Source: Paractinoplanes polyasparticus (GTDB lineage Bacteria > Actinomycetota > Actinomycetes > Mycobacteriales > Micromonosporaceae). Taken from it: a stretch of 64,000 nucleotides of DNA. The position numbers and the translations under genes were made by a program. Location: positions 62,001-126,000 of the forward strand of contig NZ_JAHWFK010000007.1 of assembly GCF_019710575.1 (NCBI RefSeq), read 5' to 3'. Each line of letters starts with the position of its first letter. Within the stretch, counting starts at the first letter, position 1. The notes below the pieces were generated by a model. That model saw only the letters and a list, made by a program, of their open reading frames with translations, was not told the DNA's origin and searched no databases. Positions 8,732 to 17,420 of this stretch are shown here, piece after piece.

Positions 8732-10576
8732 TCACCGAGCAGCCGTGCCGCGTCCCTGCAGGAAGGCTAGCTCCTCGTCAAGGGTGGCGGACTCTGCTGA
8801 AGGGAGGCCGGGAGCGGCTGCGCCGATCAGGAGCAGCGCGTCGGTGGGGTCGGCGTCCAGCAGGCTGTGGTGGCTGTAGACGTCGGCTGAGTCGCGGGGG
8901 TCGCCCAGGTAGCGCTCGGCCACCGCGGGCGGCGCGTCGCGCCAGTCGACGATCGGGTGGCGGGCCACGGCGCGGTGGAAGGTTTCCGGGCGGCGCAGGA
9001 CGGCCATGGCGGCCAGCCAGCCGCCGACGCCTGTTCCTCGTACGGAAACCGAAGTCAGGTCGAGGTCGGGGTGCTTGCCGAGCAGGGCCTGCAGGGCGTC
9101 GGTCAGGTCGGACAGGGCCACGTCGACCAGGCGCCGGTGCACCACCTTCTCGAAGCTCGGGGCCACCCCGGGCGTTCCGCGGCCGTCGATCGACACGACA
9201 GCGAAGCCCGCGTCGGCCCACCACTGCCTCTCCTGCCAGGCCTTGCGGTCGTTCACCACCTGCTGGCGGCCCGGGCCCTCGCCCAGCGCCAGCAGCACCG
9301 GCAGCTTGGCGCCGGCGACGAAGCCGTCCGGATAGAGGACCGCGGCCGGCAGCCGCCGATCGGTGACGCGTTCGAAGACCGGCTTCGGCGAGTAGGGCAG
9401 CGGCGCCGACTGGTTGCCCAGGGCCGCCACCCGGGCCTCGCCGCGCCACACCACGTCGTCGATGACCAGCACGCCGCCGTCGGCGACAGCGTGGTGCCAG
9501 CCGGGAGCCTCGGTGATCTTGCGGGCTTCCGCTCCGCCGCCGCCCAGCGACGTCCGTACCCGGAAGACCGACTGGACGGCCGGGTCGTCGTCGGTGCCCT
9601 CGACGATCAGATCGGGGAAGCCGCTGGGGCCGCCCGGCCGGGGAACCGTGCCGACCACGCGCCGCACGTACAGGTTGGGCGGCGTGAGCAGGCTGCCGTC
9701 GGCGAACAGGCACCGCGCGTCGAAGCCGTCGTGGGCCAGTTCGCCGCCGACCAGCACTCTTCCGTCGGGCAGGTGCCGGGGCGTCCCGGCGACCGGCTCC
9801 ACCCACCGGGCATCGGCCAGTTCGGCGTGCACCTGGGTTTCCCCCGTACGCGGATCGACCGCCAGCACCAGGCCGTGCTGCTGCATGCGGCGCAGCACGG
9901 TGATCAGCGGCCCGCCGCCGTCGGCCCACCGCACGCCGACCACGTGCGGATAGGTCTCGCGGTCCCAGTGCACGTCGACCCAGCCGAAGTCGAGGTCGAG
10001 CAGGTGCAGGCTGGTCGTCGCGGCCGTGCGCGCGGCCAGGATCTGGCTGCCGTCGGGCGCCCACCACCAGCCCCGGTCGCGCCCGAACCGGCGGGCCGGC
10101 TCGTCGGCCAGGCCCCAGCCGATCGCGCCACCCCGTTCGCGCCACGCGTTGCCGGACTCGCCGGCCAGCAGGCGGTCGCCGTCCGGCCCGACGACGCGCA
10201 GCGAGGGCGAGCCGCCGACCCGGCTGATGTAGCCGATGTTGATGCCGCCGGGGTCGGGCCGCGGATCCTCGGCCGGCTCGCCGGTCGGCACCTCGGCCAC
10301 CGTGCCCCGGGGCAGGTCGGCCCGGAACAGCCGGCCCTCGCGGGCGAAGGCGGCCACGCAGGCGTCGCGGTCGATGGCGTACGAGTCGACCGGTCCCGCG
10401 GCGACCAGGGACTCGGTGGCGGTGGCGACGTTGAGCACCCAGAGGGACGAGATCGGATCCTCCGGACCGGCCGAGCGCAGGAACACCACCCGCCGGCCGT
10501 CCGCGCCGACCGTCACCGCATGCGGCGCGCCGTGGCGGAAGTGACCGGTGCGCTCCGCGAGCCTGGGGAAGTCCAC
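8732..10576 (-). CDS. S9 (DPP4/prolyl oligopeptidase) family protein, apparently catalytically dead
   Basis: The 614-residue product has the layout of S9 peptidases: an N-terminal beta-propeller with repeated [12 protein letters not shown] and [19 protein letters not shown] blades, then an alpha/beta-hydrolase domain from about residue 400. The start is the GTG at 10576, giving [16 protein letters not shown], which fits the family N-terminus; no strong ribosome site is seen and a TTG lies 21 bases upstream. The nucleophile elbow should read GxSxGG but here reads RGTGVGG, with Gly in place of the catalytic Ser. The usual HGxxDDNV aspartate motif and the late GxxH histidine are also absent; the C-terminus is shortened and reads [22 protein letters not shown] infer a non-enzymatic (pseudo)peptidase. 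Confidence 0.85.
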   Translation of the reverse strand: MDFPRLAERTGHFRHGAPHAVTVGADGRRVVFLRSAGPEDPISSLWVLNVATATESLVAAGPVDSYAIDRDACVAAFAREGRLFRADLPRGTVAEVPTGEPAEDPRPDPGGINIGYISRVGGSPSLRVVGPDGDRLLAGESGNAWRERGGAIGWGLADEPARRFGRDRGWWWAPDGSQILAARTAATTSLHLLDLDFGWVDVHWDRETYPHVVGVRWADGGGPLITVLRRMQQHGLVLAVDPRTGETQVHAELADARWVEPVAGTPRHLPDGRVLVGGELAHDGFDARCLFADGSLLTPPNLYVRRVVGTVPRPGGPSGFPDLIVEGTDDDPAVQSVFRVRTSLGGGGAEARKITEAPGWHHAVADGGVLVIDDVVWRGEARVAALGNQSAPLPYSPKPVFERVTDRRLPAAVLYPDGFVAGAKLPVLLALGEGPGRQQVVNDRKAWQERQWWADAGFAVVSIDGRGTPGVAPSFEKVVHRRLVDVALSDLTDALQALLGKHPDLDLTSVSVRGTGVGGWLAAMAVLRRPETFHRAVARHPIVDWRDAPPAVAERYLGDPRDSADVYSHHSLLDADPTDALLLIGAAAPGLPSAESATLDEELAFLQGRGTAAR

Positions 10577-10669
10577 CCGGACAGCATCGCCGATCAAGGC
10601 CCTCCCGCGCGCCCCAAACCGGGCACGGCGCAACAGAAGACTGCCGGTGCTCCCGCGTACAGTTGCCGC

Positions 10670-11572
10670 GTGACTGACGCCCTGCCCGCACGCCGGCTCC
10701 TGCTGGTGCACGCTCACCCCGACGACGAGGTCACCGGCACCGGCGCCACCATGGCCCACTACGCCGCCTCCGGCGCCCACGTGACGCTCGTGACCTGCAC
10801 ACTCGGCGAAGAGGGCGAGATACACGTCCCCGCGCTGGCCCAGCTCGAGGCCGCACAGGCCGACCAGCTCGGCGGCTACCGCCTGGTCGAGCTGTCCCGC
10901 GCGTGTGCCGCGCTGGGCGTCGCCGACCACCGGTTCCTCGGCGGCGCCGGCCGCTTCCGTGACTCCGGCATGATGGGCCTGCCCACCAACGACCACGAGC
11001 GCGCCTTCTGGCGGGCCGACGTCGACGCGGCCGCCGCCCTGCTGCTCGAGGTGATCCGTGAGGTCCGGCCCCAGGTCATGATCACGTACGACCCCAACGG
11101 CTTCTACGGTCATCCCGACCACATCCAGGCCCACCGGGTCGCCATGCGCGCCGCCGAGCTGGCCGGCGACGACGGCCCGCAGAAGATCTACTGGACGGCG
11201 ATGCCGCTGAGCGTGCTGCGCGACGGCATGGAGGCGTTCCGCGAGCTCTCCGACAACCCGTTCGCCGACGTGGAGAGGGTCGAGGATCTGCCGTTCGGTC
11301 ACCCCGACGACGAGATCGCCGCGCGCATCGACGGCACCGACTACTACCAGCAGAAGGTGGCGGCGATGAAGGCCCACGCCACCCAGATCCCCGACGACTC
11401 GTGGCTCTACGGCATCGCCGGCGACTTCGGCGGCGAGTTCATGGGCGTCGAATACTTCACCATCGCCAAGGGCAAGCGCGGCCCGGGCGAGGGCCCCCAC
11501 AACTGGGAGGCTGACCTGTTCGGCGGTCTCGACCTGGAACAGGCGGCCATATCAGACTCGGCCGCGCGGTGA
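10670..11572 (+). CDS. mshB: N-acetyl-GlcN-inositol deacetylase MshB (mycothiol biosynthesis)
   Basis: Zinc deacetylase that removes acetate from GlcNAc-Ins, the second committed step in making mycothiol, the main thiol of actinobacteria. The 300-residue product carries AHPDDE at 15-20 (zinc ligands His16 and Asp19 and the catalytic Asp region) and [10 protein letters not shown] further on, supplying the third ligand. Length and the C-terminal [19 protein letters not shown] segment match MshB. The GTG at 10670 is preceded by TACAGT at 10658-10663, six bases away, suggesting a leaderless transcript. A coupled membrane-protein gene overlaps its stop. Other LmbE-family deacetylases are the alternative, but the fit to MshB is good. 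Confidence 0.93.
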   Translation: MTDALPARRLLLVHAHPDDEVTGTGATMAHYAASGAHVTLVTCTLGEEGEIHVPALAQLEAAQADQLGGYRLVELSRACAALGVADHRFLGGAGRFRDSGMMGLPTNDHERAFWRADVDAAAALLLEVIREVRPQVMITYDPNGFYGHPDHIQAHRVAMRAAELAGDDGPQKIYWTAMPLSVLRDGMEAFRELSDNPFADVERVEDLPFGHPDDEIAARIDGTDYYQQKVAAMKAHATQIPDDSWLYGIAGDFGGEFMGVEYFTIAKGKRGPGEGPHNWEADLFGGLDLEQAAISDSAAR

Positions 11573-12072
11573 AGACCGAGAGCGCGGCCGAGGTGCAATC
11601 CCAGGAGCCTTCCCCCGAGACGTACGAAGAGCGGGCGCGTCAGCCGTGGGCCGGCTGGGAGCCGGTGATCCGCGTCGCCGGGGTGGTGGTCGCCGTCGTG
11701 GCCGCGCTCGTCACCGGTCTCCTCGAGATCTTCCTGAGCACGCTGCGCGCTGGTGACGTGGTCTCGGTCTGGAGCGGCGACGCGATCGGCTCGGGCGGCG
11801 GCCCCCTGCTGTGGCTGGCCGTCCCGCTGTCCGCGGCGTTCAACTGGGCCATCGCGTGGTTCGCGGTCACCACGACCCGGCGCCGCTGGTCGCTGGCACC
11901 GCCCTGGGCGCTGTGGACCCTGCTGATGCTGTTCGCGGCCGGCGTGCGCACCAGCGAGGGCGACTACCTGCTGGGCGGCGAGAACTGGGTCGCGCTGGTC
12001 ACGATCCTGGTCGGGAGCCTGGCCTATGCTGTCTATTCCTATCGCCTGATCTTGAAGCGCACGCTGCCCTAG
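11569..12072 (+). CDS. Conserved membrane protein, four predicted helices
   Basis: A 167-residue protein of unknown function. After a charged, Glu-rich N-terminus of ~30 residues there are about four hydrophobic segments ([70 protein letters not shown]). The GTG start overlaps the mshB stop as GTGA, so translation is probably coupled. Mycobacteria also carry a small membrane protein gene next to mshB, so the association appears conserved; a role linked to mycothiol is inference from position only. Confidence 0.8.
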   Translation: MKTESAAEVQSQEPSPETYEERARQPWAGWEPVIRVAGVVVAVVAALVTGLLEIFLSTLRAGDVVSVWSGDAIGSGGGPLLWLAVPLSAAFNWAIAWFAVTTTRRRWSLAPPWALWTLLMLFAAGVRTSEGDYLLGGENWVALVTILVGSLAYAVYSYRLILKRTLP

Positions 12073-12100
12073 CGGCGTTCCCGACCGGTGAGGTGAGCAC

Positions 12101-13954
12101 GTGACTTCCAGGCCTGAGGGCGCGACACCGGACGACACCGTCATCCTCAACGCCGGTCCGGACGGCAGCGTTACGGCCCCCGATGAGGCCGACGCCACAG
12201 TCCCGTTGCCGATGAGCTCGAACACCGTCGTGATGCCGGCCCAGCGCGGCGCCCCGGAGGAAGAGCAGCTTCCGCCGCCGCCGGCTCCGGAACGCCCGCG
12301 TTCCCGTCGTGGCGTGCTGGTCGCGGCCGCGGTCGCCGGCGTGCTGGTGGTGGGCGCGGGCGGCGCCGGGGCCTACGCCACGGCCGGGGACATCCCGCGC
12401 GGCACCGAGGTGCTCGGCCTCGACCTGGGCGCGCTCAGCCGGTCCGCCGCCGAGAAGGCGCTCGGCGACCACGTGGCGACGCGGTCGGCCCAGCCGGCCC
12501 GGATCCGCCTCGACGGCAAGGACGTGACGGTCAAGCCCGAGGCGGTCGGGCTGGCGTTCGACGTGCCGGCTACGGTCGACGCCGCGGCGAAGAGCGGCCG
12601 CCGGCTCTTCGGGGTCGAAGTCGTTGCCCCGGTCGTACGCGTGGAGCAGGCCAAACTCGAGGCGGCGCTCCGCAAGCACGTGAACACCGAGCGCGTGACC
12701 GTGCGCCGGCCGGCGATCACCTTCAAGGGCGTCGCGCCCGTGGCCACGTACCCGCAAGCCGGTCTTGACCTGGACGGCGCCGTCGCCGCCGAACGCGTGA
12801 CGGGCGCGTGGCCGACCGGTCAGGTGGCCGACGTGCCGCTGACCACCCGTGCCCCGGCGATGACCAGGGAGCAGGTCGACGCGCTCATCACCGACGTCGC
12901 CGAGCCCGCCGTGGCCGCGCCGGTGACCGTGACCGTCGGCGCCGAATCCTTCCGGCTCGCCCCGGCCACGCTCGCCAAGGGCCTGGTCTTCCGGGCCGAC
13001 GCCAAGGGTGTGCTGACTCCGGCGATCGACGGCCCGAAGTTGCGTGCGGCCGGCCGGGCCCAGTTCAGCAAGGTCGAGACCGCGGCCAAGCCGGCCACCG
13101 TGCGGCTGCGGAACGGCAAGCCGCAGATCGTGGCCGGTGCGCCCGGCCGCCTGGTCGACGTGGCGAAGCTCGGGCCGGCGCTGCTCGGTGTGCTGACCGG
13201 CCCGGCCCCGCGCGAGGTCACCGGCGTCCTGGTCGAGGCCGGCTCCGACACCAGCGTGGCCGACGTGGCCAAGCTCGGCATCAAGCAAAGGGTCTCGACC
13301 TTCACCACCTACTTCACCGGCGGCCGCAGCTCGCCGCGCAGCCAGAACATCATCACCGTGGCCAAGGCGGTGGACGGCGCGATCGTGCGGCCGGGCGCGA
13401 CGTTCTCGCTCAACGGGCACACCGGCGAGCGCAACTACGCCAAGGGCTACAAGGACGCGCCGGTCATCGTGAACGGCGTGCTCGAGCCGGGCGTCGGCGG
13501 TGGCGCGTCGCAGTTCACCACGACGCTGTTCAACGCCGCCTACTACGCGGGTCTCGAGGACGTCGAGCACAAGCCGCACTCGTTCTACTTCTCGCGCTAC
13601 CCGTCGGTCATCGAGTCGACGATCTTCTATCCGACCCTGGACCTCAAGTTCAAGAACACCACGCCGTACGGAATTCTGATCGACACCGCCACGACCGGGC
13701 GCTCGGTGACCGTCTCGATGTGGAGCACCAAGGTCTACGACAGCGTCAAGACCGTGTACGGGCCCCGGCGCAACGTGACGAGCCCGTCCACCGTGCATCG
13801 CGAACCGGGCCCCCGCTGCATAACTTCCAGCGGACTGCCAGGCTTCACCCAGGACGCGTGGCGCGTCATCCGCAAGGATGGCCGGGAGGTCGAGCGCAAG
13901 AAGTTCACTTGGCGTTACGATCCCGAGCCACGGTTCGTCTGCGGCGGTGAGTGA
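12101..13954 (+). CDS. VanW family protein with peptidoglycan-binding-like repeats, membrane-anchored
   Basis: A 617-residue envelope protein. Residues 1-70 are acidic and Pro-rich and probably cytoplasmic; an RSRR patch precedes one transmembrane helix at about 73-93 (GVLVAAAVAGVLVVGAGGAGAYATA). Two copies of a PG_binding_4-like module follow (roughly 100-330), and a VanW domain fills about 390-530, with its FSTYFTGG-like entry (here FTTYFTG), the GATFSLNGHTGERNYAKGYKDAP block and GVGGGASQFTTTLFNAAYYAGL. The family is widespread in Gram-positive cell envelopes and was first seen in vancomycin clusters, although VanW itself is not needed for resistance. The start is a GTG at 12101. A cell-wall role is likely; vancomycin resistance should not be inferred. 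Confidence 0.9.
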   Translation: MTSRPEGATPDDTVILNAGPDGSVTAPDEADATVPLPMSSNTVVMPAQRGAPEEEQLPPPPAPERPRSRRGVLVAAAVAGVLVVGAGGAGAYATAGDIPRGTEVLGLDLGALSRSAAEKALGDHVATRSAQPARIRLDGKDVTVKPEAVGLAFDVPATVDAAAKSGRRLFGVEVVAPVVRVEQAKLEAALRKHVNTERVTVRRPAITFKGVAPVATYPQAGLDLDGAVAAERVTGAWPTGQVADVPLTTRAPAMTREQVDALITDVAEPAVAAPVTVTVGAESFRLAPATLAKGLVFRADAKGVLTPAIDGPKLRAAGRAQFSKVETAAKPATVRLRNGKPQIVAGAPGRLVDVAKLGPALLGVLTGPAPREVTGVLVEAGSDTSVADVAKLGIKQRVSTFTTYFTGGRSSPRSQNIITVAKAVDGAIVRPGATFSLNGHTGERNYAKGYKDAPVIVNGVLEPGVGGGASQFTTTLFNAAYYAGLEDVEHKPHSFYFSRYPSVIESTIFYPTLDLKFKNTTPYGILIDTATTGRSVTVSMWSTKVYDSVKTVYGPRRNVTSPSTVHREPGPRCITSSGLPGFTQDAWRVIRKDGREVERKKFTWRYDPEPRFVCGGE

Positions 13955-13984
13955 ACCCCGCCGAGTAAGCCCCGGGGAGGGCAC

Positions 13985-14455
13985 ATGAGGCAGCAGCGCT
14001 GGTTCCCGATCGCGGCGCTCGCGGTCGGCCTGTTCGCGATCAACGTGGTGGCCCGCCTGGTCACCCGGTTCGCGTTCACCGACAACGACGCGGCCGAGAC
14101 CCGCACCACGATCGTCATGTTCTCGGTGATCGGCGTCGTGCTCGCCGTCTACGCGTTCATGGCCTCGCACAACCGCCGCCCGTCGGAGTGGCTCGTCCCC
14201 GACTGGGTGCTCGGCGTGGGCGGCGCCATGCTGCTGACCCTCCTGGTGGGACCGTTCGTCAGCGGCGACCAGCCGTTCGGCAACGGCTCCGACGCCTTCT
14301 TCGCGCAGTTCGCCCTCTATCTGGCCTTCGCCGGCGGCGGCACCCTGGTCGGCTACTGGATCTCGGTGGCCATGGCACGCGACTACCGGTCGCGCTCGCT
14401 GAAGGCCTTCTCGGAGCAGCGCCAGGCCAAGCCGCGCCGGGTCGTGCGCCGCTAG
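13985..14455 (+). CDS. Conserved membrane protein, four predicted helices
   Basis: A 156-residue protein of unknown function with four hydrophobic segments (WFPIAALAVGLFAINVVARLV; TTIVMFSVIGVVLAVYAFM; WVLGVGGAMLLTLLVGPFV; FALYLAFAGGGTLVGYWISVAMA) and a basic C-terminal tail ([12 protein letters not shown]). The ATG at 13985 has a GGGGAGGG ribosome site just upstream. It lies 30 bases after the VanW gene on the same strand, so the two are probably co-transcribed. Its end overlaps the convergent acetyltransferase gene by 4 bases. Confidence 0.78.
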   Translation: MRQQRWFPIAALAVGLFAINVVARLVTRFAFTDNDAAETRTTIVMFSVIGVVLAVYAFMASHNRRPSEWLVPDWVLGVGGAMLLTLLVGPFVSGDQPFGNGSDAFFAQFALYLAFAGGGTLVGYWISVAMARDYRSRSLKAFSEQRQAKPRRVVRR

Positions 14456-15414
14456 CCTGCCGGCTCTTCCCGGGTCAGATACGTGTGGTGCGTGGTGAAG
14501 CCCACCCGGCCGTAGAGCGTGACCGCACCCGTGTTGCGCTCCTCGACCTGCAGGTAGACGCGGCTGCTGCCGTGTTGCGCGCCCCACTGCGCCAGCGCCC
14601 CCAGCACGTGCCGGGCCAGACCTCGGCGGCGGGCCGGCGGTGTGGTCTGGAGCAGCGAGACGCCCAGCCAGCGGTCCGGACCGGTCACCGCGCCCCGGCC
14701 GACCGCGAGCAGGTCGCCGTCGGCGTCGCGCACCTGGGCGAACGCCACCTCGGCGGGGCCGGTGACGATGCCGACGGCGGTGGCCGGCAGCGTGCCCTTG
14801 TGCTCGGCCACCAGGGCGTACCAGTCGTCGCCGGGATCGTCGGCCAGCTCGACCGGCGGCAGGTCCTGCGTCGGCAGGGCGCCGGCCAGCGCGGCCACAG
14901 ATGCCGTCTGCACCAGCGTGAGCGGGCGGGCGCCCCAGCCACGGGCGTCGAGGGCGGCGTTGACCGGGGCGGCCAACGGCAGCGGCGCGTTGATCAGCGC
15001 GCGCTGACCGTGTGCGGAATACCACTCGGTGACGGCGTCGATGGCGGCCTCGAGCGGACGGTCCGGGTCGCCGACGGCCAGGGCCGAATTCGCCCGGCCG
15101 GTCCAATTCTCGGCGGCGCGCAGGATCCAGTGGCCGAGGCGGCCCTGAACCGGGGCCGGCCAGGCTTCGTTCGCGGCCAGCTCGAGGGCGATCACCTCGG
15201 CCGCGGGCGGGCGGCGGGCAGCAGGCACCCGCTTGGCCCGGTGCACCTCGCGCAGCGGCACCCGGAGCGTGCCCTTGGCGGTGGCGATGGTGAGATCGGT
15301 CTCCGTGAGGTCGACCAGCTCACCCAGGGCATCCGTGTAGAGCGTCCGATTCTGGGCAACGCCTACAATTCGGCGTACCACCACCCGGTGTCCCACATCC
15401 TGCCGACGGAGCAC
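14452..15414 (-). CDS. GNAT family N-acetyltransferase with N-terminal SH3-like domain
   Basis: A 320-residue protein. Residues ~1-60 ([12 protein letters not shown]...[29 protein letters not shown]) look like a small beta-barrel/SH3-like domain found in some mycobacterial acetyltransferases. The C-terminal half is a GNAT fold with an acetyl-CoA loop [24 protein letters not shown] (variant R/QxxGxG/A), then [21 protein letters not shown], the typical last motif. The acceptor is unknown. The GTG start at 15414 follows a strong GGAGGAGG site. It is divergent from fdxA with an 83-base gap. Confidence 0.85.
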   Translation of the reverse strand: MLRRQDVGHRVVVRRIVGVAQNRTLYTDALGELVDLTETDLTIATAKGTLRVPLREVHRAKRVPAARRPPAAEVIALELAANEAWPAPVQGRLGHWILRAAENWTGRANSALAVGDPDRPLEAAIDAVTEWYSAHGQRALINAPLPLAAPVNAALDARGWGARPLTLVQTASVAALAGALPTQDLPPVELADDPGDDWYALVAEHKGTLPATAVGIVTGPAEVAFAQVRDADGDLLAVGRGAVTGPDRWLGVSLLQTTPPARRRGLARHVLGALAQWGAQHGSSRVYLQVEERNTGAVTLYGRVGFTTHHTYLTREEPAG

Positions 15415-15497
15415 GTGTCACCTCCTCCGGCGGAGATACTAGGCTCTGCAACTGTCGCCGGCGGTCCCCGCAGGCGTGGCTTTGGAGGGAAAGACCC

Positions 15498-15824
15498 GTG
15501 ACCTACATCATCGCTGAGCCATGCGTCGATGTGCTCGACAAGGCATGCATCGAGGAATGCCCCGTCGACTGCATCTACGAAGGCAATCGGATGCTCTACA
15601 TCCACCCCGATGAGTGTGTCGACTGCGGGGCATGCGAGCCGGTCTGCCCGGTCGAGGCGATCTTCTACGAGGATGACGTCCCCGACCAGTGGAAGGACTA
15701 CACGACCGCGAACTACGAGTTCTTCGAGGATCTCGGTTCGCCCGGTGGCGCGGCCAAGGTCGGCAAGATCGACAAGGACACGCCGTTCATCGTCGGTCAG
15801 CCGCCCCGGGGTGACGCGCACTGA
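15498..15824 (+). CDS. fdxA: 7Fe ferredoxin (FdxA/FdxC type)
   Basis: A 108-residue soluble electron carrier with one [3Fe-4S] and one [4Fe-4S] cluster. The cysteines sit at 9, 17, 21, 25, 40, 43, 46 and 50; by family precedent 9, 17 and 50 hold the 3Fe cluster and 21, 40, 43 and 46 the 4Fe cluster. The GTG at 15498 has a GGAGGG site. Its stop overlaps the CTG that seems to start dapC. The fdx-dapC neighbourhood is conserved in mycobacteria. Confidence 0.95.
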   Translation: MTYIIAEPCVDVLDKACIEECPVDCIYEGNRMLYIHPDECVDCGACEPVCPVEAIFYEDDVPDQWKDYTTANYEFFEDLGSPGGAAKVGKIDKDTPFIVGQPPRGDAH

Positions 15825-16912
15825 GCGCGCTGTCCTCGGCTCTGCCGGACTTCCCGTGGGATCTGCTGGAGCCGGCCAAGGCCCGGGCCGCCGCGCATCC
15901 CGACGGCATCGTCGATCTCTCGGTCGGCACTCCCGTCGACCCGGTGCCGCCGGTCATCCGGCGTGCGCTGGCTGACGCTTCCGACGCGCCCGGCTACCCG
16001 CAGACCGCGGGTACGCCGGCGCTGCGGGCCGCCATCACCGAGTGGATCGCCCGGGCCGGTGGCGCCTCGGGTGATCCCGGTGTGCTGCCGACCATCGGCT
16101 CCAAGGAGATGGTCGCCTGGCTGCCCACGCTGCTCGGGATCGGGGCGGGCGACAAGGTCGTGATCCCGTCGGTCTGCTACCCCACCTATGAGGTCGGCGT
16201 GCGGCTGGCCGGCGCTACGGCAGTACGGTCGGACTCTCTGACTGCCGTCGGGCCGGATTCCCGCGTACGCCTGGTGTGGGTGAACTCGCCGTCCAACCCC
16301 ACGGGCCGGGTGCTGCCGGTCGAGCACCTGCGCAAGGTGGTCACCTGGGCTCGCGAGCGGGGCGCGATCGTGGTCAGCGACGAGTGCTACCTGTCGCTGG
16401 GCTGGGAGACGCAGCCGGTCTCGGTGCTCGACGACCGGGTCACCGGGGGTGATTACACCGGCGTGCTCGCCCTGCATTCGCTCTCGAAGCGGTCCAACCT
16501 CGCCGGCTACCGCGCCGGTTTCGTCGGTGGTGACCCGGCTCTGGTGCGGGAGCTGCTGGCCGTACGCAAGCACGCGGGCATGATCGTGCCGGCGCCCGTG
16601 CAGGCCGCCATGATCGCCGCGCTCGGCGACGAGGACCACGTCACCGCCCAGCGGGAGCGGTACGCGGCGCGACGCGACCAGCTGCGGGCCGCGCTGACCG
16701 GGGCGGGCTTCGAGATCAGCCACTCCGAGGCCGGCCTGTACCTGTGGTCGTCGCGCGGCGAGGACAGCTGGAAGACCGTCGAGTGGCTGGCCGACCGCGG
16801 CATTCTGGCTGCTCCGGGCGCTTTCTACGGCCCCGCCGCCGAACAGCACGTGCGAATCGCCCTCACCGCCACCGACGAGAGGGTCGCGGCCGCAGTGGCC
16901 CGCCTCGCCTGA
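15821..16912 (+). CDS. dapC: Succinyldiaminopimelate aminotransferase DapC, apparently with a CTG start
   Basis: PLP-dependent class I/II aminotransferase converting N-succinyl-2-amino-6-ketopimelate to N-succinyl-LL-diaminopimelate in lysine and peptidoglycan synthesis. The PLP lysine lies in [14 protein letters not shown], and the [10 protein letters not shown] and SDECYLSL motifs are present. The first ATG/GTG in frame is the GTG at 15944, but that would cut off the conserved [34 protein letters not shown] segment encoded upstream. Between the frame's last stop and that segment only CTG codons occur; the CTG at 15821 overlaps the fdxA stop as CTGA, in the manner of the ATGA/GTGA couplings elsewhere here, and a GGGGTGA lies upstream. 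That gives 363 residues, about family length. Confidence 0.85.
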   Translation: MSALSSALPDFPWDLLEPAKARAAAHPDGIVDLSVGTPVDPVPPVIRRALADASDAPGYPQTAGTPALRAAITEWIARAGGASGDPGVLPTIGSKEMVAWLPTLLGIGAGDKVVIPSVCYPTYEVGVRLAGATAVRSDSLTAVGPDSRVRLVWVNSPSNPTGRVLPVEHLRKVVTWARERGAIVVSDECYLSLGWETQPVSVLDDRVTGGDYTGVLALHSLSKRSNLAGYRAGFVGGDPALVRELLAVRKHAGMIVPAPVQAAMIAALGDEDHVTAQRERYAARRDQLRAALTGAGFEISHSEAGLYLWSSRGEDSWKTVEWLADRGILAAPGAFYGPAAEQHVRIALTATDERVAAAVARLA

Positions 16913-16942
16913 CCGTAGGTGATCATGCCGTCGCTGACGGCG

Positions 16943-16970
16943 TTGACATGTCGACAGCGGTCAGTACCCT
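16943..16970 (+). promoter_or_regulatory. Sigma70-type promoter of the type VII-like operon
   Basis: A perfect TTGACA (16943-16948) is followed after 16 bases by TACCCT (16965-16970), in the 97-base gap between dapC and the first secretion-substrate gene, 39 bases before its GTG. This is the best sigma70-like promoter I see in the window. Confidence 0.6.
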
Positions 16971-17009
16971 CGGTGCGTTGCGAGACGACGTAGCTACGGG
17001 GAGGCGGTC

Positions 17010-17420
17010 GTGAGTGACGGCATTCGGGTCGACACCGACGGATTGAACAAGTTCTCCACCCAGGTGCAGGACGACACGTCCCGCACCCTGGAGCCCGGCT
17101 ATTCCGACGCCCGGGTCTCCCTCGGTACGGGTGTGCGCTTCGGGGTGAACAACGCCAGCGGCAGCGTGCACGCCGCCAAGGCCCGCTACGCGGCCAGTGT
17201 GGAGGCCTCGACCGCCAACGTCGAGGAATACATGGCCGCGGCCCGCGTCCTGGCCGACGCGGCGGCCAAGGTCGCCGCGGCCCTCGACGCCTCCGACAGC
17301 CGTTCGGCCGAACGCACCGACTGGATCACCGGCGCCCTGGCCGCCGCCGCGAGCGAGGCCCAGGAACGCCGGCTGGCCGCCGAGCAGCGGATCGCGCCCG
17401 GAACGGCGCGGGCGATATGA
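17010..17420 (+). CDS. Small helical type VII secretion-like substrate (EspC/WXG100-like)
   Basis: A 136-residue, Ala-rich, mostly helical protein. It opens with IRVDTDGLNKFSTQVQ, similar to the start of ESX-associated EspC/DUF2580-type proteins, and contains a long helix (VEASTANVEEYMAAARVLADAAAKVAAAL). No WxG turn and no clean YxxxD/E export motif are visible, so the assignment rests on fold style and on context: it is followed by a WXG100-like large protein and a mycosin, all with 4-base overlaps. The GTG at 17010 is preceded by GGGGAGG. Likely a secreted or chaperone-like partner of the next protein. Confidence 0.7.
   Translation: MSDGIRVDTDGLNKFSTQVQDDTSRTLEPGYSDARVSLGTGVRFGVNNASGSVHAAKARYAASVEASTANVEEYMAAARVLADAAAKVAAALDASDSRSAERTDWITGALAAAASEAQERRLAAEQRIAPGTARAI

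Noticed and set aside
12101..13954. Vancomycin resistance inferred from the VanW domain
   Set aside because: VanW is common in Gram-positive envelopes, VanW is not required for resistance, and no vanH/A/X genes are present.
11999..15106. A 1035-codon open frame on the minus strand across the VanW gene
   Set aside because: Arg/His/Gly-rich shadow; the plus strand carries a VanW protein with clear domains.
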